Assembly (NCBI RefSeq): GCF_052857255.1
Contig: NC_135497.1
Location: forward strand, 190,687,485 to 190,751,484
Source of the DNA: Amblyomma americanum
Taxonomy: Eukaryota > Arthropoda > Arachnida > Ixodida > Ixodidae
DNA length: 64,000 nucleotides
Direction of reading: 5' to 3'
Of the stretch, positions 20,095-31,860 are shown one piece after another. The position numbers and the translations under genes are program-made. The stretch's first letter is position 1, and each line of letters begins with the position of its first letter. The notes beneath the pieces are model-generated. The model did no database searches and was not told where the DNA came from. It saw only the letters and a program-made list of their open reading frames with translations.

Positions 20095-20770
20095 GCCACG
20101 GCCATAGAATTTCCTACTATTAACTAGAGGGAAAGCTGGCGGTGCTGCACCTGTACCTCCATGGGCGCACAAAGCATCATGGGGCGATGAGCCACTTGGT
20201 GCGGAACAGTAGGTTTTTTTCAGGAACACTACATTTACGCCGAAGTCGTCTGCGCGCGGAGCGCTTCGGCGTAAATGTAGTGTGTAAAAACTATAGAAGC
20301 GAAAACGCAACAGCACACGACGCCAATAAAAAGTTTTTGTTTCCCGAAATGTTGTGGAAAAACCTTTTAAAATGTTGAAGCGACATTTTTTTCAAATATA
20401 CATTTTTTTAAAAGTGCGCTTGTTAAGCATTAAATATTGGCTTTTGTGGTCTGCAATGCTTGGCCAATAGGAGAGCAAGCCATCGCTTATTTTGAGCAAA
20501 CTTTGGATTTAGATGCTTTTCTGCTCGTTTGTTACTATTTACAGACAGAATATTGAATGATAGGACATTCTTGATTATCAAACAATGTTTGTTTTTATTA
20601 ATTTTTGGGCAAAAGTTGTAGTTCTGCAGTCGGTAGCTCTCCGCCCCATGATGCTTAGAGCACCCATGGTGGTACGTACAGGGGGTCTCGAGGAAGCTCC
20701 ATGCAAACTCCCATAGGCGGGGCGCCAGCTTTCCCTCTAGTTAATAGTAAGAAACTCTATGGCCACGGCT
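20095..20770. mobile_element. Foldback / MITE-like element with long inverted ends
   Basis: The left end 20095-20200 ('gccatagaatttcctactat', 'taactagagggaaagctggc', 'aagcatcatggggcg') is mirrored by the reverse complement of 20625-20770. Arms are about 100-140 bases with small gaps. The roughly 420-base AT-rich centre has no open frame of note. No target duplication was confirmed. Confidence 0.7.
20227..20282. repeat. Perfect 19-bp hairpin nested in the foldback
   Basis: cactacatttacgccgaag at 20227-20245 and its exact reverse complement at 20264-20282 flank an 18-base loop. Present near only one of the two long arms, so it was probably inserted later. Confidence 0.85.
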
Positions 20771-20964
20771 CAGCCCGCAGCCACGCTAGGGCCACGCTGA
20801 ACTCGCGAAGTGGCTGGCGTAGTGTAGCTATCGCTACAAAACTGCGGACGCAACTGACACCTATTCGCTCGAAAGTAGACATTACATGCCAAATTCGTGC
20901 ATTAAACTTTTCTAGTAGTTTATCGCTCGTTCGCTGATTCGGCGTCATAACTTGTAATAAATTT

Positions 20965-21085
20965 TGTCCACTTTATAAAGAAAGACGAAGACACCCGGCC
21001 TTGCCGCGAGCCGGCATGCGCCTGTGTCTTGGCCACTCCCCCGTAGTGGGTATGTGCCAGCAACGTCTGAGGCCTTCCTTCCTAC
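20965..21085 (+). mobile_element. LINE 3' tail fragment
   Basis: 'ttggccactcccccgtagtg' and 'ggtatgtgccagcaacgtct' repeat the tail at 18051-18100 in opposite orientation. Only the extreme 3' end is present. Confidence 0.7.
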
Positions 21086-21204
21086 CAGCGCGCGCCCAGT
21101 GTTCCCCGTGGGACAGAACGTAGGCCAAGCTCCTGCGCCCTCGGCGTTCGAGGTAAGCTGAAACACTCCTTTTCTTGCTTGCAGTAGTCTAAAGCCTTTA
21201 TGTG

Positions 21205-21398
21205 GACCCCGCAGAGGTGGCTCAGTGGTTACGGAGCTCGGCTACGGAGCCGGAGTTCCCGGGTTCGAACCCGGCCGCGGCGGCCGTGCTTCGATGGAGG
21301 CTAAACGCAAAAGGCGCCCGTGTGCTGGGCGATGTCAGTGCACGTTTAAGATCCTCAGGTGGTCGAAATCATTCCGGAGCTCTTCCACTACGGCAACT
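21205..21398 (+). mobile_element. tRNA-derived SINE with clear A and B boxes
   Basis: 'gaggtggctcagtggttacg' (A-box region) and 'gggttcgaacccggccgcgg' (perfect B box GGTTCGAACCC) are followed by 'gatgtcagtgcacgtttaag' and 'ggtggtcgaaatcattccgg'. The copy breaks into a 19-base poly(C) tract, so its usual tail is missing. Confidence 0.85.
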
Positions 21399-21417
21399 CC
21401 CCCCCCCCCCCCCCCCC
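21399..21417. repeat. Poly(C) tract, 19 C
   Basis: Lies exactly where the SINE's pyrimidine-rich segment would be; probably an expanded version of it. Confidence 0.9.
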
Positions 21418-24400
21418 TTCTTCCACTCCCACTGCGCGTAAGGCCAGACAAACCAGTGCGCGTAGATTTGGGCTTCAGCACTCGGGGCGCATTCTGGTAT
21501 TAACGCTGTAATCGTGGTAGTAACGCTGTAATCGTCGTATATGGTGGTTAAGTTCGTTTCTGCCCAGCGTTACCGGCATTCCATCAAAAGCTTGCCCGTG
21601 TTTGGCTGAATTTTTTTCCAAATCGCTTCTCGGGTCCGAATAGCATGGGTGCGTAAAAAAAAGAAGGCAAGAATATTTCGTGAGCAGTAGCAAGGCGTAT
21701 GCGGGCAAATAACTTATGTTCGACTTAGGCTAGGGGTTCAGAAACCGTCACTACGTAGATGCACTTTCACAATTGCTCGAGCTCCATGTCGGACACATAC
21801 AGGAAATGGCCGGCTATCTATGGCTGTTCTAAATATGGGGGATACGCTGCGTCCCCCTTGCTGTGGGCCGCGTTTTCAATTTTGATAACCACCGAGATTT
21901 GAAATAGACTGCCCCTAATTTTAGAAGCAATAGTACGCGCCGAACGAGAACTTCAATGCGTTTCGCCGGCTTTTACACGGAAGCGCGGCGGGGCGTGCCT
22001 CCAATTTAGAGAACAGCCACAGGCGCACCGGCCGCCGTCACGCGCTCGGTACTCTATGCTCGGCCCTGGCTGTTTCACGGGCGCGCTGGCACGCGCTCAC
22101 ACGATAGGCGCGTTCCCAGCATGTTGCGTTTTCATTTGTGCTACGTCCGAACGATTGTTGCAGAGTATGGAATACAGGTGGCGGAGGTGCGCGTGGAGAT
22201 CTGTTGTTTCTGTGCGATTAGGAGAGTTTCCTTCCGCGGCAAGCAACGCCGGCGGTACCGCCTCTTCCGATACCCTGATCACGTCAGCCGCGTCTCGTGG
22301 TCGTCGCGTCGGGCGCGTCCAGTGCTGCTCGAAGGGCGCCTCTAGGCGCCGCGAAAACTGTTCTAAAAAGCGCCCTCCATTTTCTGGGCAGTACAAAACC
22401 GTGATGTCAGCTCCTACTTGTGATCGTAGCAATCGGAAAGTGGCGCTTGATGCGTAGCGGCGTAGCCGAGCAGGTTGCAATGCCCGATCGAATCGCGTTC
22501 AGCGAACCCACGCGCTTTTCTCTAGAATGTAGTTTCCAGCGCACACGCATAAATTTTGGTCTGCAGACAACTCCCGAACCTCTGCGCATATATGCGCGGC
22601 CATAGCGGGGTACCTCGCATCAAATCCGTTCATTTGGGGTTCCAGCGCGCACTGTCACTTCAGCATTTCACACCGGTCGAGACGTTTCTGTTGAGGCTGC
22701 ATGGGTTACCGAGTTATGAATGCGCCAGGCAATATGCCCCTTGCGCGTGCTGGGTCGGCTTACCTATCAATTATACGGGCAGGAGGTATAGAAAGTTTTA
22801 AACGAGCTGTACGTTTTTCTGCTTGCCGTAGTGTGCCATAATGGCTGCGGGATGTAGCGGCCTGCTGGCCAATTTGTATTACAGGGAGCCCGGATGCCTC
22901 ATTCAGCGATTTTCACGCGCCTTGATTTAGGCTCATCCTACATTTAGTGTGGACATTGGTTTGGAGTCGGCGGCGTAGCCAGCATGGCGCCCGCGTTCCT
23001 CATCTATGAAAGGTGGTAAAATATGGAACATTGGGAATACTCAATCGTGGTCAGCACTTGCGACGTAGTAGTAGCAACGGTGACGTTTCGGGACAGAGGG
23101 CGGCTCGGCCAGATCGACGCCGCCATGCTTAACGTTTCCTTGGGCGGCGCGCGGACGGGGAGCGTTCGTTTTCGAAAAGCTAGGCTGCTGCAGCCAGGCC
23201 ATGGCAAGATACTTGGTACGTTACGAGTCTCTTCGCACTCACAAATTTAAGTGATGTTGAAGCCAGCTTGATTCGGTGCTGTTCCTCTAACTTCCTCTAA
23301 GCTCCAATGCAGGAAGCCTTTGATGCCTGTTGCCGTCACTGGCATCAAAGGTGGTGCTGACCTGTGGCAAAGAGGCAGAAGAATGAATAGAAAAACGAAA
23401 ATCGTTTCACAATACAGCCCGTGTAGAACAGTGAAGAATTTGCTTGAAAACTGCTCATCTAATAACCAGAAACTTAATTATTAACCCTGGCATAACGGAT
23501 AGGGAGACGAGTGCGGTTGAACATTCTTCTGAGCACTGCGGTACCAGTTGCAGGATTCATTTGAAATAAGTGTAAAGATTGGTTTGCCATTTGTGTTACA
23601 TTTGTGTGGAGAATTTAATTATAAATACAGGTCATTTGGATTGTCTAATGTGCTGCAAGGCCACTTTCAGAGTCGTTTTTCACAATGTACGAACAGAGCA
23701 AGCACAGCCTCGGACAGTGCATGGTCTGCGAGTGTGACCAAAACCTGGTTATTTTTGCATGTGGCCATTGAAAGATGATAGCATTATTCATGTTTTCAAG
23801 GCCATTAGCACAACTTTTTTGAAGGCAATTGTTTGTACATGCTTTTGTAATGAAATAACAAATGAAGTTTTGCTATGGCTGCTATTTTGTGATGGTGCTG
23901 GATAATATATTCACGTATTATGATTCTACAATTTTTTAAAATTTGGCAAGCATCTATATTATCATTTTTATTATAAAATTTACCATTTATGATCACAATT
24001 TTGTACAGTTTTAGACATATTTGGCATATAGTTTTTAATTGAAGAATACCTGATGCCTATTTGCCATGAGAAGCAGACAGCACACAAGACTCAATTTTAG
24101 CAAAGGTGCCACATGTTAACAAGTACAAACTTGCTAGAGTGTGCGCCTATATTAAGCTTGTTGAGGGATACCATGCCCTATACAGTACGTATTAATGTTA
24201 GCATGACACAGCAAGTGAAGGTATCATTGCCACATCAGGGACGGGGGCAGCCAAAATGATGCAGTGCACGTATGCACTATCCAAATTCTGTCGAACTTCA
24301 ACAGTCTGCAAGATTTCTGCTGATTTCCTTTCCAGGAATCTGCTGCTGGCTTGCAATTGAGTGTGTACGCCTGCGACTACAAGTAGTCACTAGAAAAGTT

Positions 24401-25300
24401 TTAGAGAACCACAATTCTCACCGCATGCCACAGTTGCATTTGAAGCAGTATGGCTTCTGCTGCCGCCTTATGTAGCCAAGACCGCAAGCACCAAGTTCTT
24501 TTTGTATTTTCCGATGGATGTAGGTCTAGTAGCATCCTTCCAATTTTTCTGTGCTGTCTGGGGATATGCCCACACTGCAAAACTACTGCTACTGAGTGCA
24601 ACATCTTTTGGGGCTGTCCTTAATTGCAGTGCATAAGCACAGGAGTCTGTCACGTCACAGGAGAAGTTGAGTACTGCAAAAGTGCTTGTTGTACTGAGAG
24701 CAGTAGGCGGCGACAGCCATATTGCTTTCAAAGTTGGTGGGAAGTGGTACCGTGGAGCCAGTTCTGAATTTGTTTGCAGTGGCTCTTAATACAGCTAATA
24801 CTCTGCCAGCCCAATTTATACTGTTGTGGCCTGTTAGAGAAAATTTTAAATTTGGCACAATTCAGTGAAAACTGTTCTAATGAAGGACGTCCGCAGAACT
24901 TTTTGCAGGGGGGGGGGGGGGACCTGATGGCCAGGGATGGGGAAGTCGGTAGGTTAGCACCAAAAAGGCACTATTTGTGGTAGTGCATAAAAATATCCGA
25001 AATTCCGTGTTCAGCGACGTTTGTGAACAAATAGCACCTGACCTGCTAATTACAAACGGCCTTCGAGTACACGTAAGGTTTTTTTTAGAAATATTATAGG
25101 CACGGCTGACAAGAACTGCGCTGCCACAGTTCCGCGAGCGTTGCTTTCCACCACAGCGCGGAAACTTCCTTTTCCCATGCTCGCTCTGAATTGCTGCAAC
25201 CAGAAATATCGCGCACACTTCGCCGCTCTGCTGTCTTGTTGCGGTGCAAACGTCCAGTACCAGAGCATGTACAGTATAGTCGTACGCCTTCATTGCCTAA
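21418..25300. other. Long stretch with no supported gene
   Basis: CpG-rich sequence at 22.0-22.5 kb gives overlapping open frames without a recognisable product. From 23.4 to 24.9 kb the DNA is AT-rich, with a 14-base poly(G) at 24908-24921. No LINE, SINE, splice-flanked exon or repeat match could be recognised. It could contain introns or unknown repeats. Confidence 0.3.
24908..24921. repeat. Poly(G) tract, 14 G
   Basis: An uninterrupted G run in otherwise AT-rich sequence. Confidence 0.9.
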
Positions 25301-25315
25301 ATGAGCGAAATTGAA

Positions 25316-25409
25316 GTGTGTGCGTGTGCGCGCGTGTGTGCGGGCGTGCGTTTGTGCGTGTGTGCGTGTGCGTGTGTGTGTGCGTGTGTGTGTGTGAGAG
25401 AGAGAGAGA
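25316..25409. repeat. (TG)n with CG interruptions, then (GA)n
   Basis: About 80 bases of alternating 'tgtgcgtg', which could form left-handed helix, followed by gagagagagaga. Confidence 0.9.
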
Positions 25410-25552
25410 TGTTGCTCGGGAACTCAAGCAACCCTTGTTGCTGGGCTAGTTGGTGCATAATTCTATGTACAAACGTTAGCGCAAAATGAGACACATTCAC
25501 AAGAAAGGTGGACAAGACAAGGCGCTACTGGCAACTGATTTTTTATACAGAA

Positions 25553-25676
25553 AACATCCAGATTGCTCGGGAAGAGCAACCTGGGGCTCACAAGCCCCAT
25601 CGGTGGCAGCACCTGCCACCGCAGGGTAGTGGCGCATCGCTTCACCGCTGCGCCACTGGGCCAGGAGTGGTATGAG
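25553..25676 (-). mobile_element. tRNA-like SINE of a second family
   Basis: The minus strand reads 'ggcccagtggcgcagcggtg' (A-box-like start), then 'gcggtggcaggtgctgccac' and 'gatggggcttgtgagcccca'. This unit differs from the Ruka-type SINEs. No open reading frame. Confidence 0.6.
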
Positions 25677-25777
25677 GACTCACAGGGATCTATGAGTGTA
25701 AAGTGGACAATGATCAATTCTGCACATATGAGTATTAACCCATTAGCTATCACGTCATTCCCGTAAGGCGGAGCACG

Positions 25778-25795
25778 GGCCGCTGTACAGCGGCC
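25778..25795. repeat. Perfect 18-bp palindrome ggccgctgtacagcggcc
   Basis: Half of it, ctgtacagcggcca, repeats about 40 bases downstream, near 25825. Confidence 0.7.
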
Positions 25796-25799
25796 AAAC

Positions 25800-26839
25800 T
25801 ACTAGCTCGGAACCTTGCTCTTCTGTACAGCGGCCACTGCCTTCACGAAGTTAGCGCGCAGATCAGAAGAGGTGCGGCGGTGTCGCGGCGGTGTCTGCGT
25901 TTAGCCATGCAGAGGTAGGTAGAATTGCCAGCGGCGTTGGAGGCTTCGGGTTACATCACGCTCCAGCGCGCGGCGACTGCTTTCACAAAGTGAGCGGGTG
26001 GGCTGACGCCTTTTCACACGTAAGCAGTCGTAAATGCCTCTGCCGACTTTTTTACCACAAAACTCAGACAACAACGTCTGAATGTGCCGGCAAAGCCCAC
26101 ACGCAATAAAGCAAATGACGATTATCAGCGCGCGCCAATACTTCTTGCACTAATCCTCGGCGCCATAGCAGCCTGGCGTCGAATTCGGAAATGGCCAATA
26201 GGTGGACTACGCGAAATAAATGTTTGCATGGCAGGGAGTACTTTCGCCGCTCAGTTCCTGGATAGGAGAAGAGAGAGCGACGATATTAGCCAATTCTTAA
26301 GAAACGGCTCTCCTTCCTTTCAAATGTTGCTTGCTGCATTAGGTTGGTAAGACGACCCCCTTTAAAACATTCACAATTGCATCGACCTTAAAAATGCCAG
26401 TTCAAAGATTCAGAACCAAATTCTAGAAAATATGAGCGCAGTTTTATAGTTACTCATTCCAGTAATGCTTATTCAGTTGAAGAGGCACGTAAAATAAAGG
26501 CGCCCTGGGGCAGTATTTGTAGCGCTTAGTTTTGTTTCCCTTTAATTTTTTTGTGACGTCAGTCATGGCGAGAGCAACAGGAGGCGGGGTGCAAACAATT
26601 AAGCGCTGGCACGACCGGTCTCGGCTAAGCGCCGCCGCTGAACGCACGTGACTTGTTTTCCGCGCATCGGCAACAGAGTCGGCAGAAAACAAAACCTCAG
26701 CTCTAGGCAAAAAACAGTGCTCCAATAAATTCTATATAGTTCACAGCGCCATACCTATTGCCCTTCTGCCATCTGTATTGCTTCGAAACATTCATCATCA
26801 AACATAAAAACACTAACTAAAAAGTGAGCACGTATAGTT
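25800..26839. other. No supported gene
   Basis: Short open frames only. One TGACGTCA occurs near 26556, just before 'catggcgagagcaacaggag'. Confidence 0.3.
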
Positions 26840-28016
26840 TTTTTAAACACATGCTTTTTCTCAGAAGTTGCTCAGCACACGAACTACTAGATACCCAAAT
26901 AACATGCCTGAGTACTTCAGAGATCGCTAACATGATGAAGGGCAAACAAATGCTTGAATGTCAGCTAGGGACACACCGTTCATACACTGGTTTGAAATTT
27001 CTCCAGAGAGAAATTATAATACCAGACATTTTTTATTCACGTGCAGAGGTGCGAAAGGAGAAGAGAATAAAGTCGCCTGCAACAATCTCGGGACATGAAC
27101 AAGTGCCATCAGACAGAAAAAAAGAAGTAAGCATTCTCGGGGCATTCAAGATGCTGTTATGCTACCAGTTGAATGCCATACCTCTGGCTTAGGCCACCGT
27201 TCGCGGGCGCTTTCAACGTATCCCCCCGCGGCCTTCGGCCATTGCCTCACGGCGATCAACAGCAACTTTGGTTTACCAAGCAGGTACGAGAGCCCGATGT
27301 CATCCGAGTACTCAATCCAGAGGCCGATATGTGGAAGGCTTACGATGCCGCGGTGTCCGTTCTTCTCTTTAGCTCCGTCTAGCTTTCTGATTTCTTCAGT
27401 GGCACCCTGTCGCTGCCGCCACCCCTGGCCGCGCAATCAGCAATGGCAGCGCCATGCGACATTGACATCGCAGTGAGACGCAGTTCATCCACTGGTCCAC
27501 GCGGCTTCTATCGTTCAGGCGCACGACATATCGTTACCCGCCTTTCTCTGCGCTGTTGACCAGATCCCCGGCTACTGCACCAGCGTACGCTTGCTGTGGT
27601 AGCGATTCGGCTGGAACTGAGCAATGAGTTCGCATGGCGAGTGCGCAAACCGCCGTATTCCTACTCCGCCTATGTGGCGATGCGGGCCTACAAGCTCATA
27701 ACACAGCAGCCCTCGTCTTCACCGTCGCAGTGTTCCCTGGCGAAAGAGTGTCTGATGGCACTGCTCCTCGTCGGTCATTGAGGAGAAAGAGCAGGAAGAC
27801 CTCAGCGGAGTCCACGGAGTGTGGTGGCGATTGGGCTGGGAATGAGCAAGAGCACCACCAGAATGCGGAGACCGAAGTTTTGCTGCTCGTCACCGGGGTT
27901 AGGGGCCGACAAGTTCGCGAAGCCTCGGCCTTCGTCTTCGCCATCGTGGCTCTCCCTGGAGAAAAAGCATTTGCTGGCACTGCTCTTGGTTGGCCGTGGA
28001 TGAAAAACACAAAAGA
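26840..28016 (+). repeat. Paralogous block A0 (partial unit)
   Basis: The left part 'cgaactactagatacccaaa' aligns with B ('cgaactatttcacccaattt', 38227) and C (56850). The right part holds a two-unit version of the 228-bp repeat. It ends at 'atatttaaatgagaagtcag', where unit A begins. It is the shortest and most diverged of four direct-oriented copies. Confidence 0.6.
27590..28008 (+). repeat. 228-bp-type repeat, two units (A0)
   Basis: Two units are recognisable by 'ctggcgaaagagtgtctgat' and 'tggagaaaaagcatttgctg', each followed by 'ggcactgctc'. In the plus frame used by the other arrays, the second unit reads 'EVLLLVTGVRGRQVREASAF' and 'VALPGEKAFAGTAL'. It is shared with the arrays at 29.1, 38.9 and 58.2 kb. 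Confidence 0.65.
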
Positions 28017-31000
28017 GGATATTTAAATGAGAAGTCAGTTTTATCCTAGCGGTCCTGCACTTTTCCTCGTGACGTGTATTATTTTTTTATTCTCCTGTTC
28101 CGTCCATGAATATGCTCTCTTCTATAGAAGAAATCAGTTTCATTCTTGTCATGGACATTCATTTTGGACAAGCAGTGTTTTCTCATGCAGAAAAAGTCTT
28201 CGATGATTCAGTAACGCTCCCAATACTAAGATATTAAAAGACACGTTTCATTTTCATTACACTAGCCAAACACCAAGCTATGCAAGGGAAATGCACAGTG
28301 CTTCACTACAATGCACCGATCATAAGCAATCTTAGACCCTATTAGCAGGAATAAGTGCGCCTCATGTGGTGCAAAAGAGCAAACAAAGTGCTTCAAGCAT
28401 CCCAATTCCAAAATGCCCCAGAGTAAGAACGTTTATATGCATAACACATTGAAGATAGCTGGTATGATAACGGGCAGAAAAGTGCATGAAAATCAGGAAC
28501 CACTGCTCAGACCTTGGATAGAATTTAGCCATTGAACAAATTACAGTACCGTAGCTATATTCAATTCGCCGGAAATGTGAAAAGAGAAGAAGATAAAGTG
28601 AACTTCGCCAATCTCGTGCCGCGCGCACGTGCAATCACTGAAGGAAAAAGAATGCAGAATTCTTCAAACGCTCACGGCACTGCATGCCTTCCGGTAGAAC
28701 ATCAGTCCTCCTGCTCAGGTGACAGTTCCCCGGCACTTCCGAGTATTTGGAACAAGCCTTTGAGACCGCAACACCGGGATCAACTGCTGCCGTGGTTTTC
28801 CATGCTTGCAGGAGAGCGCAACGTTCACCGCCACCTCAGCCAAGAGGCTGATTCCTGGTAGGCTTACGACGCACCCTTTCGAGCTCTTGCCCTCATCTCT
28901 GCCCAGCTCCCTAGTTTCTTCAGCGGCACCCACTGGCCGTCAAAGCCGCCGGGCGAGGATCAGCAAGGTCAATGCTATGCGACATCGAAAGCAGACGCTC
29001 TTCGGCTCCTGGCCAACGCGGCCTCAGTCGTTCTGGCGTAAGACGCCTGGAAGCTTCCCATTTCCTGCGCTCCTAACAACCTCCCTGACTCAGTCGATTG
29101 CGTACGTTTGTCAAGGTGGCGATTCGGCTAGTATTGAGCAAGACAACTGCCATGCGAGTGAGGAAACTGCCGTCTTCGGGTTCGTTCTCTGTGGCGGTGA
29201 CGACCAAGCAGATCGCGACGACACGGTCCTCATCTTCGCCATCTTGGATCCCCCTGGAGAAAGAGTGCCTGCGGGCACTGGTTCAGGTCGACCGTCGAGG
29301 AGGAGCAGCTGGCAGCTTTTCGCAGCGATGTCCACCGGACGAGTTGGCGATTCGGGTGGTACAGGGCGAGGACTCGACCACGCGGATGCGGTAACCGCCC
29401 TCCTGCTGTTCTTCCTCTGTGGCAGTGCGGGCAGACCTTCTCCTGACGCCATGGCCCTCGTTTTCGCCATCGTGCCTCCCACTAGAGAAATAGTTCTGCC
29501 AGCACTGTTTCAGGGCGGCCATCGAAGAGGTGGAGCTGGCAGACTTCTTCACCAGTGTCGACCAAGCATGGAGGCGATTCAGCCTGTACTGAGCCAGGAC
29601 TCTAGCACGTCGATGCAGTCGCCTTCGTCCTGCTGCTCGTCCACTGTGGCAGAGCATACCGACCATCTCGTGTCGCCACAGTCCGTGCATTTCCCATCAC
29701 GGCTCTCCCTGGAGAAAGAGTATCTGCTGGCACTGCTCTTGGTCGGCCATCGAAGAGGTGGAGCTGGCAGACTTTTTCAGCGGTGTCGGCAAGGCATAGA
29801 GGTGATTCGGCCGAAACTGAGCCATCACTGGACTAGGTTGGTGCACTTGCCTTCGTCCTGCTCCTCGTCCACTGTGGCAGAGCATACCGACCACCTCGTG
29901 ACGGCACAGTCCTTACATTCACCATCGCGGCTCTTCCTGAAGAAAGGGTATCAGCTGGCATTGCTCTTGGTCGGCCATCGAAGAAGTGGAGCTGGCAGAC
30001 TTTTTCAGCGGTGTCGGCAAGGCATAGAGGTGATTCGGCCGGGACTGAGCCATCACTGGACTAGGTTGGTGCACTTGCCTTCGTCCTGCTGCTCGTCCAC
30101 TGTTGTAGAGCATACCGACCACCTCGTGACGGCACAGTCCTTACATTCACCATCGCGGCTCTTCCTGAAGAAAGGGTATCAGCTGGCATTGCTCTTGGTC
30201 GGCCATCGAAGAGGTGGAGCTGGCAGACTTTTTCAGCGGTGTCGGCAAGGCATAGAGGTGATTCGGCCGGGACTGAGCCATCACTGGACTAGGTTGGTGC
30301 ACTTGCCTCCGTCCTGCTGCTCGTCCAATGTTGCAGAGCATACCGACCACCTCGTGACTGCACAGTCCTTACATTCCCCATCGCGGCTCTTCCTGAAGAA
30401 AGAGTATCTGCTGGCACTGCTCCTGGGCGGCCATCGAGGAGGTGGAGCTGGACTCAGTGGTGTCTGCCGGGCAGGGTTGCGATTCTACTGAGACAAAGCG
30501 AGGACTCGACCAGGTTGGTGCGATATCCACCATTCTGCGGCTCGTCCTTTGTGGCAGCGCGAGCCTACCAACACTTGACGCCATGGTCCTCGTCTTTACC
30601 ACCGTTGTTACCAACGGAGAAAGAGTATCTGCTGACACTGCTCGTGGTTGGCCATCGAGTCAGAGGAGCTGGGAGACTTTCTCTACAGTGTTCACCGCAC
30701 GTGGCGGCGAATAGGTTCGTGCTGAGCGAGGACATCGCAAGGCGACTGCATAATCCTATGCCACGTTGCTCCTAATGTATCTTTCTGCAGTCCGACGAGG
30801 TCTCAGCCCGACAGTCGGTATCCTCACAGGGCCGCGTTACAGCAGGTAGTGCATTGTTTGGCACTGTTTCAGGGCGGCCATTCAATGTAAAAAGCTTGCA
30901 GAGATTTACAGCGTCGTCTGGAGGCCCTTTCGTTTGGTGCGGAGGAAAAACACCAGCGCCCGTGGGATATGACCCTATTCTGTATCTTATTAGCGGGACG

Positions 31001-31390
31001 AGATATGTAGGTTCTGCGACCAGTTATATTATAGGTGGAGAAATTTCTCGAATGGCTGCAAGGTGATTGGTGTGGCGTGGTTTATAAAAACATTCGAATT
31101 TCACCGCTGTCATCTTTTCTGGTAATAATGATTATTATCGATGACTTCAACACAATGCTGTAACACGCAAAACGTATGTGAGCAATTCTTTACGCAAACT
31201 GACAAAAATTTACATAAATCTTACAAAACAGTGCTCTGTATATATGGTTTAAAACATTTTATACCATAAATGCTTAAGTAGTTAGAAGAGGACACCATGA
31301 ATTCAAAAAGTTTTCCAAAAATATTAACGTAGCGAAAGCAATTTACGATGTGAATATTCACGGAACATAATGTGCCAAAGTCGTTGAACG
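28017..31390 (+). repeat. Paralogous block A
   Basis: It follows the order leader (28030-28330, 'tatagaagaaatcagtttca'), second leader (28530-28660, 'gaagataaagtgaacttcgc'), pre-array segment (28700-29090), array, and tail (30790-31390, 'cctggtaataatgattatta'-like). Each part has a counterpart in B and C in the same order and orientation. It lacks the 5' segment seen at 36.5-37.6 kb in B. Confidence 0.75.
29100..30780 (+). repeat. 228-bp tandem array A, about 7 units
   Basis: Starts of the 'tatctgctggcactg' landmark lie at 29266, 29491, 29721, 29949, 30177, 30405 and 30626. Spacings are 225, 230, 228, 228, 228 and 221. The middle three units are almost identical, indicating recent expansion. 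A plus frame from 28806 stays open for 561 codons but changes register between the first and later units, as the 230-base spacing predicts. Protein coding is possible but unproven. Confidence 0.8.
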
Positions 31391-31719
31391 TGCTGGCGTC
31401 GTCATCGGTCTAGCGGGACAGACCAGTGAGTCAGTGCCGGCATTTGCATACCGACCAGCCCACCGACCTCGATCTCCATCGTTTGAGCTTATAGGTTTTA
31501 ATGGCAGCACAAGCGACGAAGACTCAAAGGGTCTCCTTTTGTGAGACGGCGTGAAAGTTTTGTTCCTCCTCAATTACACAATGTCCTAGGCCTCGCCCTG
31601 TCATCTCTCAGATCGTCTATCTGAGGCTAGTATCCGTCAAAAACCATGCTCAGGTCCCTACATTAATTCCTCCTTCTCTGAGTGGCCTGAGTTTGCACAT
31701 AGAACATTGCACATTAATA
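31391..31719. other. No supported feature
   Basis: Short unassigned stretch between block A and a Penelope-like tail. Confidence 0.3.
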
Positions 31720-31860
31720 CGACCTTCAAAATTGCATTCTTCTGGGATAGTTGGTATGATTCCATCTGTGTGCCAGCGTGAACTTTCGGACGCAGGGAAG
31801 TAGAGAAAAACACTGGAACTCGGAACACAGCGCTGACGAACAAGTTTTAATGAAAAAAAA
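31720..31860 (-). mobile_element. Penelope-like element 3'-end fragment
   Basis: The minus strand has 'aaaacttgttcgtcagcgct' and gtgttccg, followed later by 'accaactatcccagaag'. The intact Penelope-like element at 43.5-46.8 kb ends with 'ttgttagtcagcgcttgtgt' and 'accaactagccag' in the same order. Only the terminal region is recognisable. Confidence 0.45.

Noticed and set aside
20227..20282. 19-bp hairpin as a microRNA precursor
   Set aside because: A perfect stem with a short loop is expected of a foldback or MITE; it lies inside one and lacks the mismatched stem typical of animal precursors.
21205..21290. tRNA-like head with perfect GGTTCGAACCC
   Set aside because: It is the head of a SINE; the downstream core is shared by many copies in the window.
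22056..22480. CpG-rich frames of 127-133 codons as a gene
   Set aside because: Both strands are open, with no recognisable domain or splice context.
25316..25409. ORFs across the TG microsatellite
   Set aside because: Repeat-driven open frames with Cys/Val/Ala or His/Thr runs; not coding.
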